From Pirellulaceae bacterium (GTDB taxonomy: Bacteria > Planctomycetota > Planctomycetia > Pirellulales > Pirellulaceae), in contig JANQLU010000023.1 in assembly GCA_028280445.1 (NCBI GenBank), positions 101,533 to 165,532 on the forward strand: a DNA stretch of 64,000 nucleotides, read 5' to 3'. Within the stretch, counting starts at the first letter, position 1, and each line of letters begins with the position of its first letter. Below the pieces are notes generated by a model, which worked only from the letters and a program-made list of their open reading frames with translations, did not search any database and had not been told where the DNA came from. The position numbers were made by a program, and so were the translations under genes. Shown piece by piece: positions 7,282-16,874 of the stretch.

Positions 7282-8736
7282 TCAAGCAATCAAATCGCGA
7301 ACGACTTTGCCATGAACGTCGGTCAACCGAAAATCGCGGCCGGAATAGTGGTACGTCAATCTTTCGTGGTCAAAACCCATTAGATGTAAAATCGTTGCCT
7401 GCAAGTCGTAAACGTGGACCGGATTTGACGTTGCGTGGAATCCGAATTCGTCGGTCGTCCCATAAGTCATGCCGGGTTTCGTTCCTCCGCCGGCCATCCA
7501 CATGCTAAAGGCTTGCGGATGATGGTCGCGTCCCGCTTTACGTCCGAGAGCAAGATTGGTTTCGACCATGGGTGTTCGCCCAAACTCTCCGCCCCAGATA
7601 ACTAACGTTTGATCCAACAAACCTCGTCGTTTTAAATCGGCCACTAGCGCTGCGGACGCTTGTGCTGTCGCTGCACAATTTCTTTTCGTGTTCCCTTCGA
7701 CATCGCTGTGTGCGTCCCAACCAGAATGGTAAATATTGATAAAGCGAACTCCACGCTCGACCATCCGCCGAGCGAGCAGACAAGCTCGGGCAAACGACGG
7801 CTTGGAGGGCTCACAGCCGTACAGCTTCAATGTTTCGCCAGTTTCTTGCGACAAATCCATCAACTCGGGTGCCGACGTTTGCAATCGCGCCGCCATTTCA
7901 AACGAAGCGATGCGAGTCGCAATCTCTGGGTCTTTGACGGCATGTTGCCGTTTCGCGTTCAAACGATTGATCAAATCAAAAGAGTCTCGCTGAAGTTCTG
8001 GCGAGAATTTCGCTGGCGTCGCAACATTGAGAATCGGGTTTTCACCATTGCGGAGCCGCACGCCCGAATAAACGGTTGGCAAAAATCCACTTGACCACAA
8101 CGACGTGCCTCCACTGATTCCCGCACCGGTACTCATCACCATAAACGCGGGCAAGTCCTGGGTTTCTGATCCCAATCCATACAACGCCCATGAACCAATA
8201 CTTGGCCGGCCAGGCTGTGAGAACCCAGTATTCAAAAATGTTTGCGCGGGAGCATGATTAAACTGGTCAGTCTTGACCGTGTGAACAACACACAAATCAT
8301 CGGCAATTTTGCCGAGTGGGCGAAGCGGTGAACCAAGAGTCAATCCCGACTCGCCATACTTGTCAAATTTGAACCGAGGTCCCATCACAGCCGCATCGGG
8401 TTGGATAAAAGCATAGCGCTGCGAACCAACGACCGATCGTGGGAGCGGTTTGCCTTCGAGTTTGGAAAGGGTTGGTTTGGGTGTAAACAATTCCAACTGG
8501 CTCGGTGCACCTGCCATAAAAAGATGAATGACGGCTTTCGTCGTTGGTTCAAAATGCGGCTGTTTTGGCGCAAGCGGATTTTCCGATGTGCGTTTCTCCA
8601 ACTCAGAATGCGACGAAGCGCTAGTCGCGATTTGGTTCGTCAGAAGTCCGGCCAGGGCAATTTTGCCAAGCCCCACTCCGCATTCATGGAAGAAATATCG
8701 ACGCGCCAGTCCGTATTTGGAATCAAGTTCGTTCAT
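7282..8736 (-). CDS. DUF1501 family protein
   Basis: A 484-residue protein of the planctomycete DUF1501 family (sulfatase/alkaline-phosphatase-like fold). An N-terminal hydrophobic stretch (about residues 18-40, CGVGLGKIALAGLL) is preceded by ARRYFFHE, a weak Tat-like pattern. Typical internal stretches are present: HLFMAGAPSQLELFTPKP near residue 72, NTGFSQPGRPSIGSW, and toward the C-terminus VIWGGEFGRTPM and DHHPQAFSMWMAGGG. It starts three bases after the stop of the DUF1549/DUF1553 gene, so the two are co-translated; this pairing is characteristic of planctomycetes. The biochemical role of these pairs is not established; cell-surface polysaccharide processing is an inference from the sulfatase and esterases upstream. 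Confidence 0.92.
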   Translation of the reverse strand: MNELDSKYGLARRYFFHECGVGLGKIALAGLLTNQIATSASSHSELEKRTSENPLAPKQPHFEPTTKAVIHLFMAGAPSQLELFTPKPTLSKLEGKPLPRSVVGSQRYAFIQPDAAVMGPRFKFDKYGESGLTLGSPLRPLGKIADDLCVVHTVKTDQFNHAPAQTFLNTGFSQPGRPSIGSWALYGLGSETQDLPAFMVMSTGAGISGGTSLWSSGFLPTVYSGVRLRNGENPILNVATPAKFSPELQRDSFDLINRLNAKRQHAVKDPEIATRIASFEMAARLQTSAPELMDLSQETGETLKLYGCEPSKPSFARACLLARRMVERGVRFINIYHSGWDAHSDVEGNTKRNCAATAQASAALVADLKRRGLLDQTLVIWGGEFGRTPMVETNLALGRKAGRDHHPQAFSMWMAGGGTKPGMTYGTTDEFGFHATSNPVHVYDLQATILHLMGFDHERLTYHYSGRDFRLTDVHGKVVRDLIA

Positions 8737-8739
8737 CGT

Positions 8740-11661
8740 TCAGTTTTTTGTGATCGTTTCATCGAGGCACAGGAGGACACGTGCCAAAGCTGTCCAATTT
8801 TGGTGCTTTTGATAAAAACGGGTTAACATCTGTAATTCGTCGGTGCTCGGTTTTCGCGTGAGCACCCAGCGAAACCCAGCTTCGATTTTTTGCGGCGTTT
8901 TTCCAGTTGCTTTCGACATGCGTTTTCCCAACGCTTCTGAAATTTCCAGAAACATCGGGTCGTTCATTAACGTCAATGCCTGCAACGGTGTGTTAGAAGT
9001 GTTGCGTTTGGCAATACAGGACTCACCGGAAGTCGCATCAAACGTTGTGTACATTGCAAACGGCGCTGTTCGCTTTTGGTAGGTGTAAACACTGCGGCGA
9101 AAACGATCTCGACCCGTACTGGCTTGCCAACGAGATTTTTGAAAATTTGCCGCCGCACCTTTGGGCTGTGGAGGCCGAACAGGCGGACCGTACATCGTCG
9201 AATCCAATAAACCGGATGCCGCCAAAGCGGTGTCGCGAATGATTTCCGCTTCCAGACGTCGCCGTGGAAAATACGCCAACATCCGCCGGGCATCGGCTCG
9301 TTTCGTATTGACGTTGGATGACTGTTGATAAGTTTGACTGGTCACGATCAGACGGTGTAGTTTTTTTATGGACCAATTTTGATCCATGAATTCGACCGCG
9401 AGGTAATCGAGCAAACGGGCGTGTGTCGGATGGTTGCCTTGCATTCCAAAATCGTCGAGCGTGGCAACCAATCCAGTTCCAAAAAACGCAGCCCATTGTC
9501 GATTGGCAACGACCCTGGCGGTCAACGGATTGTCGCGCGAAACAATCCATCGCGCAAACTCCAATCGGTTTGTTGGGATTTTCTGTTGTTTCGATACAAC
9601 AAGAGATTCGGGAAGATTTACCGCAACTTCGTCTTTCGGCTGAATAAACTCGCCACGATGATAGAGAAAATTTCTTCGTTTTTTTCCGTAAGTGCGTTCA
9701 CGCATGATCAGCGTTGACACACCGCTATTGGTCCGCAGCAAGTGACGAATTTTGTCGGCATGTTTTTTTACCTGCGGCGCTTGCATCAAAAATCGCTCTC
9801 GCAGAACTTTGTTTTCAGACGCTTTTTTGGAATCTTTGAGTAGCTTCAAATCCTGGTCCGTTAAAACAGACGCTTGAACCTCTCGCCGCGCATTGGTAGC
9901 ACTCAATCGAAATTTACCAAGCGAACTGGCAAAGTGCCGGCCGAATTCCATGGTCAATGTAAACGGCTTGCCTGCTGGCAATGGTTGTTTGAGGTTAAAC
10001 ACGGCGACATTCCTGAAACCTTGTTGGCCAGCGACCGACCATCCGGATTGAAATTTTCCATCGGTTGCCAATTCCGCTGCAACACGGTGGTTTCCAAATT
10101 GGTTTTTGGCGTAAGTTTCCGATGAACGAGACCACTGAAGTGGTTTTGTTCCCTGAGGCTGCAATTTGATTTCCGCCAAAAAGAAATCGCCCTTGCGACC
10201 TTCGTAAAATGTCATGCCTGGACCGCCGCCCGGCAAACGCGAATCAGGTAACACTTCGAGGCGGATAGCTGTGATCTCGGATTGGCTGGGTGGAAAAACC
10301 AGTTTATAGGTATCGTGCTTGGTCGTATCTCCGCGAGCAAAAATAACGCCATCTCGTTCGAGAGACAAATGCGGTGCATTGGTCGACATCGATGTGGGTA
10401 TCATCGTTTTCCAGGCAGTGATGTTTTTCGATTCTCGTTGCAGCCATTTTTTAAATGCCGATTCCAAATCGGGCCCACGATACTGCTTGCTTTGTTTTGG
10501 CCATAACTTACCCAAATTTGAAAGCAACGCTTGAGCTTGTCGTTTGTCTTTGGCGCGCCGCGCAAGTTCGGCGTCGGTTTTGAGAAAATAGTCGGGTTCA
10601 TCGGCGTTGTTGAAATACGCCATCATCGAAAAATATTCTTTGTGGCTGATCGGATCATATTTGTGGCTGTGACACTGAGCGCATGAGAGTGTTAAACCCA
10701 GCCAAGTCGTGCCGGTCGTCGCAACGCGATCCACAAGCGAATAATATCGGTATTCCAACGGATCGATTCCGCCCTCTTCGTTTAACATGGTATTGCGATG
10801 AAACCCGGTCGCAATCATCTGGTCTTGAGTGGCATTGGGCAGCATGTCGCCGGCCAATTGTTCGATCGTAAATTGATCAAAGGGCTTTCCTGAATTGATG
10901 GCACGAATCACCCAATCGCGATAAGGCCAGATGCTGCGGTCTCGATCTTTCTCAAATCCGTTTGTGTCCGAGTAGCGCGCCAAATCGAGCCAGCGACGCG
11001 CCCATCGCTCGCCGTACTGGGGAGATGCGAGAAGCCGATCGACCAACGACTCGTAAGCTTCACGAGTTGGATTTGCCATGAATTTGTCGGCAACATCAAC
11101 CGGCGGCGGCAAACCGTTCAAATCCAAATAGAGCCTACGGATGAGTATTTCCGGTTTTGCCCGCGCGGATCTCGAAAGCCCCCGGCTGCTCAATTGAGCG
11201 TCAACAAAATAGTCAACGGGATGTACGTCAGCAGGAATTCGAGATTTGGTCGGCGGTGTGAATGCCCAATGAGATTCGTATTTCGCGCCCTGTTGAATCC
11301 ATTTTTTTAGTAACCGGATCTGGTCAGCGTTCAACGGTTTGTTGAAATGTTTTGGCGGCATGATTTCAGATTCATCGTCCGCCGTAATTTTTTCAACGAC
11401 TTCGTCAAAATCGACATCATCGTCGAGATCGAGGCGCAATCCCGCTTCCCGAGCACTTTTGTCGGGCCCATGACATGCAAAACAGTGGTTGGACAGAATC
11501 GGTCGAATGTCTCGATTGAACAAAATATCGTCGCGACGATTCTGGTTTTGTTCCGTTTTGATTTGAGCGACGCCATCGGTCGAGCCACCGAACCAAAACA
11601 TCGCAAGCGCAACGCATCCATACACCAGACGTTTTATCAATTTCAATGTGGCCGTGCTCAA
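8740..11661 (-). CDS. Planctomycete cytochrome-c-type DUF1549/DUF1553 protein
   Basis: A 973-residue exported protein. After an N-terminal signal or anchor (residues about 10-33) comes a planctomycete-type cytochrome c segment with heme motif CFACHG (C60, C63, H64), then DUF1549 (ESLVDRLLASPQYGERWARRWLDLARYSDT region) and the long DUF1553 domain that reaches the C-terminus (NTPLQALTLMNDPMF). The length and order match the family. It sits 66 bases after the sulfatase gene and 3 before DUF1501. The heme motif suggests a redox or electron-accepting step outside the cytoplasm, which is not proven for any member I know. Confidence 0.93.
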   Translation of the reverse strand: MSTATLKLIKRLVYGCVALAMFWFGGSTDGVAQIKTEQNQNRRDDILFNRDIRPILSNHCFACHGPDKSAREAGLRLDLDDDVDFDEVVEKITADDESEIMPPKHFNKPLNADQIRLLKKWIQQGAKYESHWAFTPPTKSRIPADVHPVDYFVDAQLSSRGLSRSARAKPEILIRRLYLDLNGLPPPVDVADKFMANPTREAYESLVDRLLASPQYGERWARRWLDLARYSDTNGFEKDRDRSIWPYRDWVIRAINSGKPFDQFTIEQLAGDMLPNATQDQMIATGFHRNTMLNEEGGIDPLEYRYYSLVDRVATTGTTWLGLTLSCAQCHSHKYDPISHKEYFSMMAYFNNADEPDYFLKTDAELARRAKDKRQAQALLSNLGKLWPKQSKQYRGPDLESAFKKWLQRESKNITAWKTMIPTSMSTNAPHLSLERDGVIFARGDTTKHDTYKLVFPPSQSEITAIRLEVLPDSRLPGGGPGMTFYEGRKGDFFLAEIKLQPQGTKPLQWSRSSETYAKNQFGNHRVAAELATDGKFQSGWSVAGQQGFRNVAVFNLKQPLPAGKPFTLTMEFGRHFASSLGKFRLSATNARREVQASVLTDQDLKLLKDSKKASENKVLRERFLMQAPQVKKHADKIRHLLRTNSGVSTLIMRERTYGKKRRNFLYHRGEFIQPKDEVAVNLPESLVVSKQQKIPTNRLEFARWIVSRDNPLTARVVANRQWAAFFGTGLVATLDDFGMQGNHPTHARLLDYLAVEFMDQNWSIKKLHRLIVTSQTYQQSSNVNTKRADARRMLAYFPRRRLEAEIIRDTALAASGLLDSTMYGPPVRPPQPKGAAANFQKSRWQASTGRDRFRRSVYTYQKRTAPFAMYTTFDATSGESCIAKRNTSNTPLQALTLMNDPMFLEISEALGKRMSKATGKTPQKIEAGFRWVLTRKPSTDELQMLTRFYQKHQNWTALARVLLCLDETITKN

Positions 11662-11727
11662 AACTCCACCTCGTTGGAATGCCCTACCGGCATTTCCATT
11701 TTAGCACCTGCCAATCGATTTGATCAG

Positions 11728-13365
11728 CTATTTGACGACCGAAATATTCTCGATTCCGATTGGCTTGCGAATTTTCGGGGCACTGCGGCCGCTGGTTTTA
11801 AGTCGTTTGAGCAGCGCCTGAAGTTCCTTGCGCTTGGCTTCGTTGGTGAAATACAAATTGTTAGTTTCGCCCGGATCGTTCTTGAGGTTGTACAATTGGC
11901 CTGGCGCATCTGGCGCCTTTTCGGGCAAAACGTATTTCTTCAAAGGCCCGCGGTTGTAGTTGTTTCCGCCAGAACCTTTGTGATCAAGATATTTCCAATC
12001 GCCTTGACGGATTTGAAACTCGCCGCGAAAACTTTGCGTGAGCAGATGTGGGCGAATCGATTTGTTATCTTTTTCTTTGCCAAGCATCGCCGGCAACATA
12101 TCAAAGCTGTCGACGGCGTCTTTTTCTCGCAGCTGATAGCCAACGACCGAGGCCAGTGTGGCAAAGATATCTGTCGTGTTGGTCATCTGACTGGAAACTT
12201 GTCCCGCCGGAATGCGGCCCGGCCATCGAACAATAAATGGGACTCGATGGCCGCCTTCCCAACCATCACGTTTCATTCCTCTCCAACCTCCCGATGCATC
12301 GTGCTGGTGATCTGTTCGCATCCAAGCAACGTGCAACGTTTCGGCTCCGTTGTCGGCGTTGAACATGATCAGCGTGTCGTCATCGATGCCAAGTTTTTTC
12401 ACCAGATCCATGACCCGGCCTACTAATGCATCCAACTCAAACACAAAATCGCCGCGCGGACCGGCCTTGGTTTTTCCGTTGAATTCCTTGGCCGGCAGAA
12501 CAGGTGCATGAGCAATCTGGGTTGAAAGGACGGCAAAGAATGGTTTTTGAGGTGTGTTTTTAACGTGCTCCGAGATGAATTTACGAGTCTTTTCGTAGAA
12601 CAATAAATCAGCATCCACAAATTTATAGCCCGGAGCCATCCAGCCTTCATCATTGTCCCATCGCCATTTGCCACCGGGGTTTGGCAAATTTTTGCGGCGG
12701 TGTCGTTGACTGGCCGGAACGGGGACCATGCCGTTTTCGATATAGATGTAGAGAGGATCCGTGGTAGGGCAATTGGGAGTGACAAACGATTCGTCAAAGC
12801 CGCGCTTGTTTGGTCCATCGACCAACGGAGTGCTTTTTTTGTAATCGATCAGCAGCGAGTTTTTGAATCCACCGCCAAGCCGCTTTCCATTTTTGTCGTA
12901 CCACGTAAGACCGCAATGCCATTTGCCAAAAACTCCGGTACGGTATCCTTTGGAGCGCAACATTTGAGCAATGGTCAGTGTTCCCGGCTTGAGATAGCTT
13001 GGCCCGCCTGGCCCTTCGAACGCTCCGCCGCCGCGCCCTGTGGAACGATAGATTTGTTGTCCCGAATACAGTCCGTAACGCGACGGCGAACAAATCGTTG
13101 ACGGACTATGAGCGTCGGTGAATCGGATCCCTTCGCGGGCCATTTGATCCAGTCGCGAGGTTTTATAAGCACATTTTTTGTTGTAACACGACAGATCGCC
13201 GAAGCCCAAATCATCCGCGTAAATGATGATGATGTTGGGCAATCGAGACGGTTTTTTGTCAATGTTGTTGTCACTCGCCACTTCGTCCTGTGCCCAACAC
13301 CAGGTTGGCATCGCGAAAGTCGCTATTGTCAGAAACGAAGTGATTAGTGATTGTGTCCAACTCAT
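11728..13365 (-). CDS. Exported arylsulfatase-family sulfatase
   Basis: 545 residues from ATG 13365, which overlaps the stop of the upstream esterase gene by four bases (ATGA); an earlier start at 13389 would lie deeper in that gene. A signal peptide covers about residues 1-25 (ending MPTWCWAQ). The sulfatase active site is complete: metal-binding D51-D52 (YADDLGFGD) and C92-S-P-S-R96, the Cys-x-Pro-x-Arg motif in which Cys is converted to formylglycine, with YSGQ behind it. Further along lie KWHCGL and DNGAETLH. The likely substrate is a sulfated polysaccharide, since it is encoded with two esterases that would remove acetyl groups from the same type of chain. The formylglycine-generating enzyme is not in this window. 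Confidence 0.95.
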   Translation of the reverse strand: MSWTQSLITSFLTIATFAMPTWCWAQDEVASDNNIDKKPSRLPNIIIIYADDLGFGDLSCYNKKCAYKTSRLDQMAREGIRFTDAHSPSTICSPSRYGLYSGQQIYRSTGRGGGAFEGPGGPSYLKPGTLTIAQMLRSKGYRTGVFGKWHCGLTWYDKNGKRLGGGFKNSLLIDYKKSTPLVDGPNKRGFDESFVTPNCPTTDPLYIYIENGMVPVPASQRHRRKNLPNPGGKWRWDNDEGWMAPGYKFVDADLLFYEKTRKFISEHVKNTPQKPFFAVLSTQIAHAPVLPAKEFNGKTKAGPRGDFVFELDALVGRVMDLVKKLGIDDDTLIMFNADNGAETLHVAWMRTDHQHDASGGWRGMKRDGWEGGHRVPFIVRWPGRIPAGQVSSQMTNTTDIFATLASVVGYQLREKDAVDSFDMLPAMLGKEKDNKSIRPHLLTQSFRGEFQIRQGDWKYLDHKGSGGNNYNRGPLKKYVLPEKAPDAPGQLYNLKNDPGETNNLYFTNEAKRKELQALLKRLKTSGRSAPKIRKPIGIENISVVK

Positions 13366-14438
13366 TTCAATAATTCCGCCATGGCCCAACCCAGGGCATT
13401 GCCAACTTCCATGTAAGTTTCTGCATTGTGATTGTAATGATAGCCTTGACCACTGGGTGAAACGGACTTGTCCCGCCAGAACGGTCGTGCATCGATCGTT
13501 TTAACGTTACCTTTGAATTCAGGATATTTTCCAGTTTCTCCACTGACCGCCAATTGCGCTTTGGCAACCGTCAGTCCGTGGCCTTTCAGTTTTTTTCCAC
13601 CAAACGCGATGGTCGCGAGAACAAATTTTGCTTTGGGTGCTTTGAAATCTTTCCGTAACGTTTTAATAAAGCGTACCAGATTTTGTTCATAACGACTGGC
13701 ATGCGCCGCATTTTGGTCTTTGTGTCCCTGCCAGAATACGAACCCGGCAATTTCGTAGCCCTGGCCTTTGTAGCCTGGGTAGTACTTTTTGAGATTTTTC
13801 AGGACTGCCTTGGCGTGGCTGGTGTCTGCATCGTATTGTCGACCGGCGTACCATTTGACTTCTTTCTTTGGCTGCCCTTCGACCCAGGAACCTGGATTAT
13901 CTTTGTAGCCGGCATAAGTTTTCCCGTCGAATTCGTATCTCTTGCTACCCGGTGGGAGCAAATCCCACCCGAGACTTCGATTGCCAATACAAGCCTTGAG
14001 AATCAAAACAGGCTCTTCATGAATGTGTCCCATGACATGCCCGAAACCGAGTTCCGGTCCAAACCTACCTTTGGCCGACAACCATTGGTTTTTCATGTCG
14101 GCGAATTCAGTCATGTTGCGATAGTCAACGCCTCGTTTATCCATAACATGAACGTATCGCACGTCCTTTCGCACCGTCCAATTCCCTTTGTCATCGATCA
14201 AGTGTGGATATTTTTTCTTTTCTTTGACCATGTATTCCAGCGTCCCCGGTTTGTCCGCCGGACCGACGCGGCCGAAACCGAGCATATTGGATTGTCCCAA
14301 CAAGATGTAAACTTTGATGGGTTTGTCGTGTGAAGCAGGTTTGCCATCGGGGTCAGGAATTTCATCTTGGGCGCCAACTGGCAAGGCTACCAACATTGCC
14401 AACGCGACAAAGATTGATTTCCATGCTCGATTTTTCAT
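13362..14438 (-). CDS. Exported SGNH/sialate O-acetylesterase-like carbohydrate esterase
   Basis: 358 residues with a clean signal peptide (residues 1-23, ending PVGAQ). The catalytic serine block is LLGQSNMLGFG with S50. The family's second block appears as FVFWQGHKDQ, where the usual WQGE-D acid is replaced by His-Lys, and the His region near the end is GYHYNHNAETYMEVG. The fold corresponds to the SASA/CE6-like esterases that remove acetyl or similar ester groups from sugars. Translational coupling (ATGA) to the sulfatase downstream, and a second esterase 39 bases upstream, indicate one operon acting on the same polymer. Confidence 0.88.
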   Translation of the reverse strand: MKNRAWKSIFVALAMLVALPVGAQDEIPDPDGKPASHDKPIKVYILLGQSNMLGFGRVGPADKPGTLEYMVKEKKKYPHLIDDKGNWTVRKDVRYVHVMDKRGVDYRNMTEFADMKNQWLSAKGRFGPELGFGHVMGHIHEEPVLILKACIGNRSLGWDLLPPGSKRYEFDGKTYAGYKDNPGSWVEGQPKKEVKWYAGRQYDADTSHAKAVLKNLKKYYPGYKGQGYEIAGFVFWQGHKDQNAAHASRYEQNLVRFIKTLRKDFKAPKAKFVLATIAFGGKKLKGHGLTVAKAQLAVSGETGKYPEFKGNVKTIDARPFWRDKSVSPSGQGYHYNHNAETYMEVGNALGWAMAELLK

Positions 14439-14477
14439 TGCTCATTCTCCATGTTGGACGGTCTACAAAATTGCAAA

Positions 14478-16166
14478 TCACTGTTGCGATTGTTTTTGAT
14501 TTTTGATGTATGCGTCGGCCAATTTTTCTCCCAGTTGGATGATGCCGGGTGTGGCAATAACCAACCGTTTTTCTCTGCCATCCAAATCAAACGCTTTGAT
14601 GTGGATGGTATGCGGATCGTTTTCGGCCAGCGCGGTAAACTTGCTGACCACATCGATCTGATTGACCCGTTTGTGTTTCGTCGGCGGTTGTTGACTGACG
14701 AACCATCGCAGTTCTGAATTTTTGAGATCGATACGGCTTTGTTTGATCAACGACGCGACACCGGCAGCCGACTGTTTGCGAAACGGCCCATACGACATAT
14801 CGTTTTCGCCGACGTGGTAAAAAATTCCTGCGATTTCGACCGTGTGTCCCCGAGCTTCCAGATCAGAAACCGTTTGCTTGACGAATTTGATAAACGACCG
14901 GTAGAGGTTTCTCGATTTGGCGACGCTCCCAGCTGGTGTCCAATCAACGATCTGAGATCCGCTGTGCGTAAATTTTGCGATGGCAATCTGATGTTTGGAT
15001 TGTTTTGATATTGAAGCGGCAAAACTGAGTTCAGGTCCAAATGTGTCGTAGTATCCGGCCGCCGCCAGTGGCTCCCAACCTTTTGAAATTCGATAGCCAC
15101 CGCCAATCGAATAGCGAAACGCGACATTATGATTGGGTTGCAACAGAGATTTTTTATTCTCGATTTTTTCTAAATCTTGAATGAACGCGCGCTCGCCTTC
15201 CATATTGCGATGGCCCGCTAAGACCAACAATTTGATCGTGCTGTTTTTTTGATAGGGCCATTTTTTTAAATTGCGTCGCTTGTCGGTTTGAATACCCTGC
15301 GTTTTCAACCAGGCGTTGGCATAATTCTCCCCGTGTTGCAATTGGCCGAGTGTGCCATAGTGGTAATGCAATCCCACAGGGTTTCCAATTTCTACACCAA
15401 CATGCGATGTCGGAACGTAATGCGCGAGAGGATCAGTAGCGGCCACCTGTTTTTGTCCTAAGCTGATGGCATACATTCGCGGTCGTAGATCCATTCCCCA
15501 AATTGTTTTGGTACACAACTCGCCGATAAAAAATGGCAGCTTTGAGCACTCAAGATCTTTTCGCCAACGCGCGACAAAGTTTTTCAAATTCTTGCCATAG
15601 TTTTTCATGTACTGCTCGTTGAACATGTCGTTTTCACCTTGGTGCCACATCATGCCAGCCAATTCGTATTTGACATCTTTCTTGTCCAATTCAGCGAGCG
15701 AATCGCGGACGAACTTGAGCGCCAGGGGATACAGTTTGAAGCCTGTGGGACGGTCGGGATTCCAATCACCGCCCAGATGTGTTCCTCCGGCGGCGATTTT
15801 GATAATGGCGATTTTTCCTTGCGTGTGTTTCGAAATTATCTTTGCGAAACTCAATTCGGGCCCGACCATGTTTCTAATCGGTTTCAGTTGCTCCCAGGAC
15901 TTGGATTGCGTTTTGTTCTCGCGCCCGATGCAGTACGCAAATCGCACTTCTCGCTGCGGTTTATCCAAACCAGCGTAAGGAGGAAAGTTTTTGATATCTT
16001 TGACTTTGGAATCTGCACCGACCATATTCGACTGCCCGGCAAAGATGAATACTTTGACCTTGGCATTTTTGTCTTGTGCTATGCAAGGCAGCGCGAACAA
16101 CAAAATAGCGCACCAACAAATGGGTTGGTTCATCGTCCATCGAATTGGTAGGTGAGTCGTACGCAT
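14478..16166 (-). CDS. Two-domain SGNH esterase with a degenerate second domain
   Basis: 562 residues from ATG 16166 (ATG 16133 is an alternative; neither has a strong ribosome site, and the open frame extends to 16331). A signal peptide ends near residue 31 (CIAQ). Domain 1 (about 37-290) is a full SASA-type esterase: FAGQSNMVG with S46, MMWHQGENDM, and the His region GLHYHYGTLG. Domain 2 (about 310-560) aligns with it block by block (VLAGHRNMEGE, IFYHVGENDM), but the serine is Arg320 and the His loop reads ATPGIIQLG, so it should be catalytically dead. A carbohydrate-binding or scaffolding role is an inference. It is the first gene of the esterase-sulfatase run. Confidence 0.85.
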   Translation of the reverse strand: MRTTHLPIRWTMNQPICWCAILLFALPCIAQDKNAKVKVFIFAGQSNMVGADSKVKDIKNFPPYAGLDKPQREVRFAYCIGRENKTQSKSWEQLKPIRNMVGPELSFAKIISKHTQGKIAIIKIAAGGTHLGGDWNPDRPTGFKLYPLALKFVRDSLAELDKKDVKYELAGMMWHQGENDMFNEQYMKNYGKNLKNFVARWRKDLECSKLPFFIGELCTKTIWGMDLRPRMYAISLGQKQVAATDPLAHYVPTSHVGVEIGNPVGLHYHYGTLGQLQHGENYANAWLKTQGIQTDKRRNLKKWPYQKNSTIKLLVLAGHRNMEGERAFIQDLEKIENKKSLLQPNHNVAFRYSIGGGYRISKGWEPLAAAGYYDTFGPELSFAASISKQSKHQIAIAKFTHSGSQIVDWTPAGSVAKSRNLYRSFIKFVKQTVSDLEARGHTVEIAGIFYHVGENDMSYGPFRKQSAAGVASLIKQSRIDLKNSELRWFVSQQPPTKHKRVNQIDVVSKFTALAENDPHTIHIKAFDLDGREKRLVIATPGIIQLGEKLADAYIKNQKQSQQ

Positions 16167-16433
16167 CGCATGATATTCTTTTTGTTGGTCAAACCGATTG
16201 CTCAAGATCAATGTTGTCCCATCAACGCGGTGCCGAAAATTCGGTGCGACATCGATTGCGGGCTGTAACAAATGGCGAGTTCGGAGGCTGGTAGTTCGTG
16301 ATCGATTATCGTTTTCCGATGGAACGGGCATTTGCTTTCCATTTACGTGAAAACGATTTCAACAACTGGAATATTGTATCAAATTCAAATTTCGAAACTA
16401 AATAATCTGTTTTGAACGAATTTGCAATTTGAA

Positions 16434-16555
16434 GGGAGGGCGAGGCTCCTGCCGAGCCAAGTCCAGTGTGCAGCAAGGCGCTAGCCGCTCACCGAGACTC
16501 ACCATTCCGGCGGCTCGGCGGGAGCCTCGCCCTCCCCGGGAGCCTCGCCCTCCCG
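16434..16555. repeat. Inverted GAGGCTCCTGCCGAGCC-type repeats with a GGCGCTAGCCGC unit
   Basis: Left arm 16434-16458, right arm 16512-16536, and a tandem partial copy of the right arm at 16537-16555. A GCAAGGCGCTAGCCGCTCAC unit sits between them at about 16473-16492. This lies in the 708-base gap 16167-16874, between divergent genes; the remainder of the gap is AT-rich, with a tRNA-D-arm-like stretch at 16650-16673. Confidence 0.85.
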
Positions 16556-16874
16556 AAAACTTACCCTTCGCGAAACCATGAAAAAAATTTTCAAATTGTC
16601 GAGACCAGAAACTACGACCCAAAATTTCTGGCGTTGACGCGTTTATATTGCCCCACTGAGCTATCCTGCCGGTTGATGACAAAACTGGGGAAATTGGGGA
16701 ACAACCGATATTGAATCACAAGATGTACGTTACTAATTCGAATACAAAATACACAAAAAAAGTCGTTGCAGAAAAAAAATTCAGTTTGAAATCGACGAAC
16801 CTTTCCAATCGCCCCATCCACTTTATTAAAATGAAAACTTGACACTTTTAATTGTTGCAATCCTGAAACAGAAA

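Noticed and set aside
16650..16700. Complete tRNA gene
   Set aside because: Only a D-arm-like half is present; no anticodon or T-arm follows on the minus strand.
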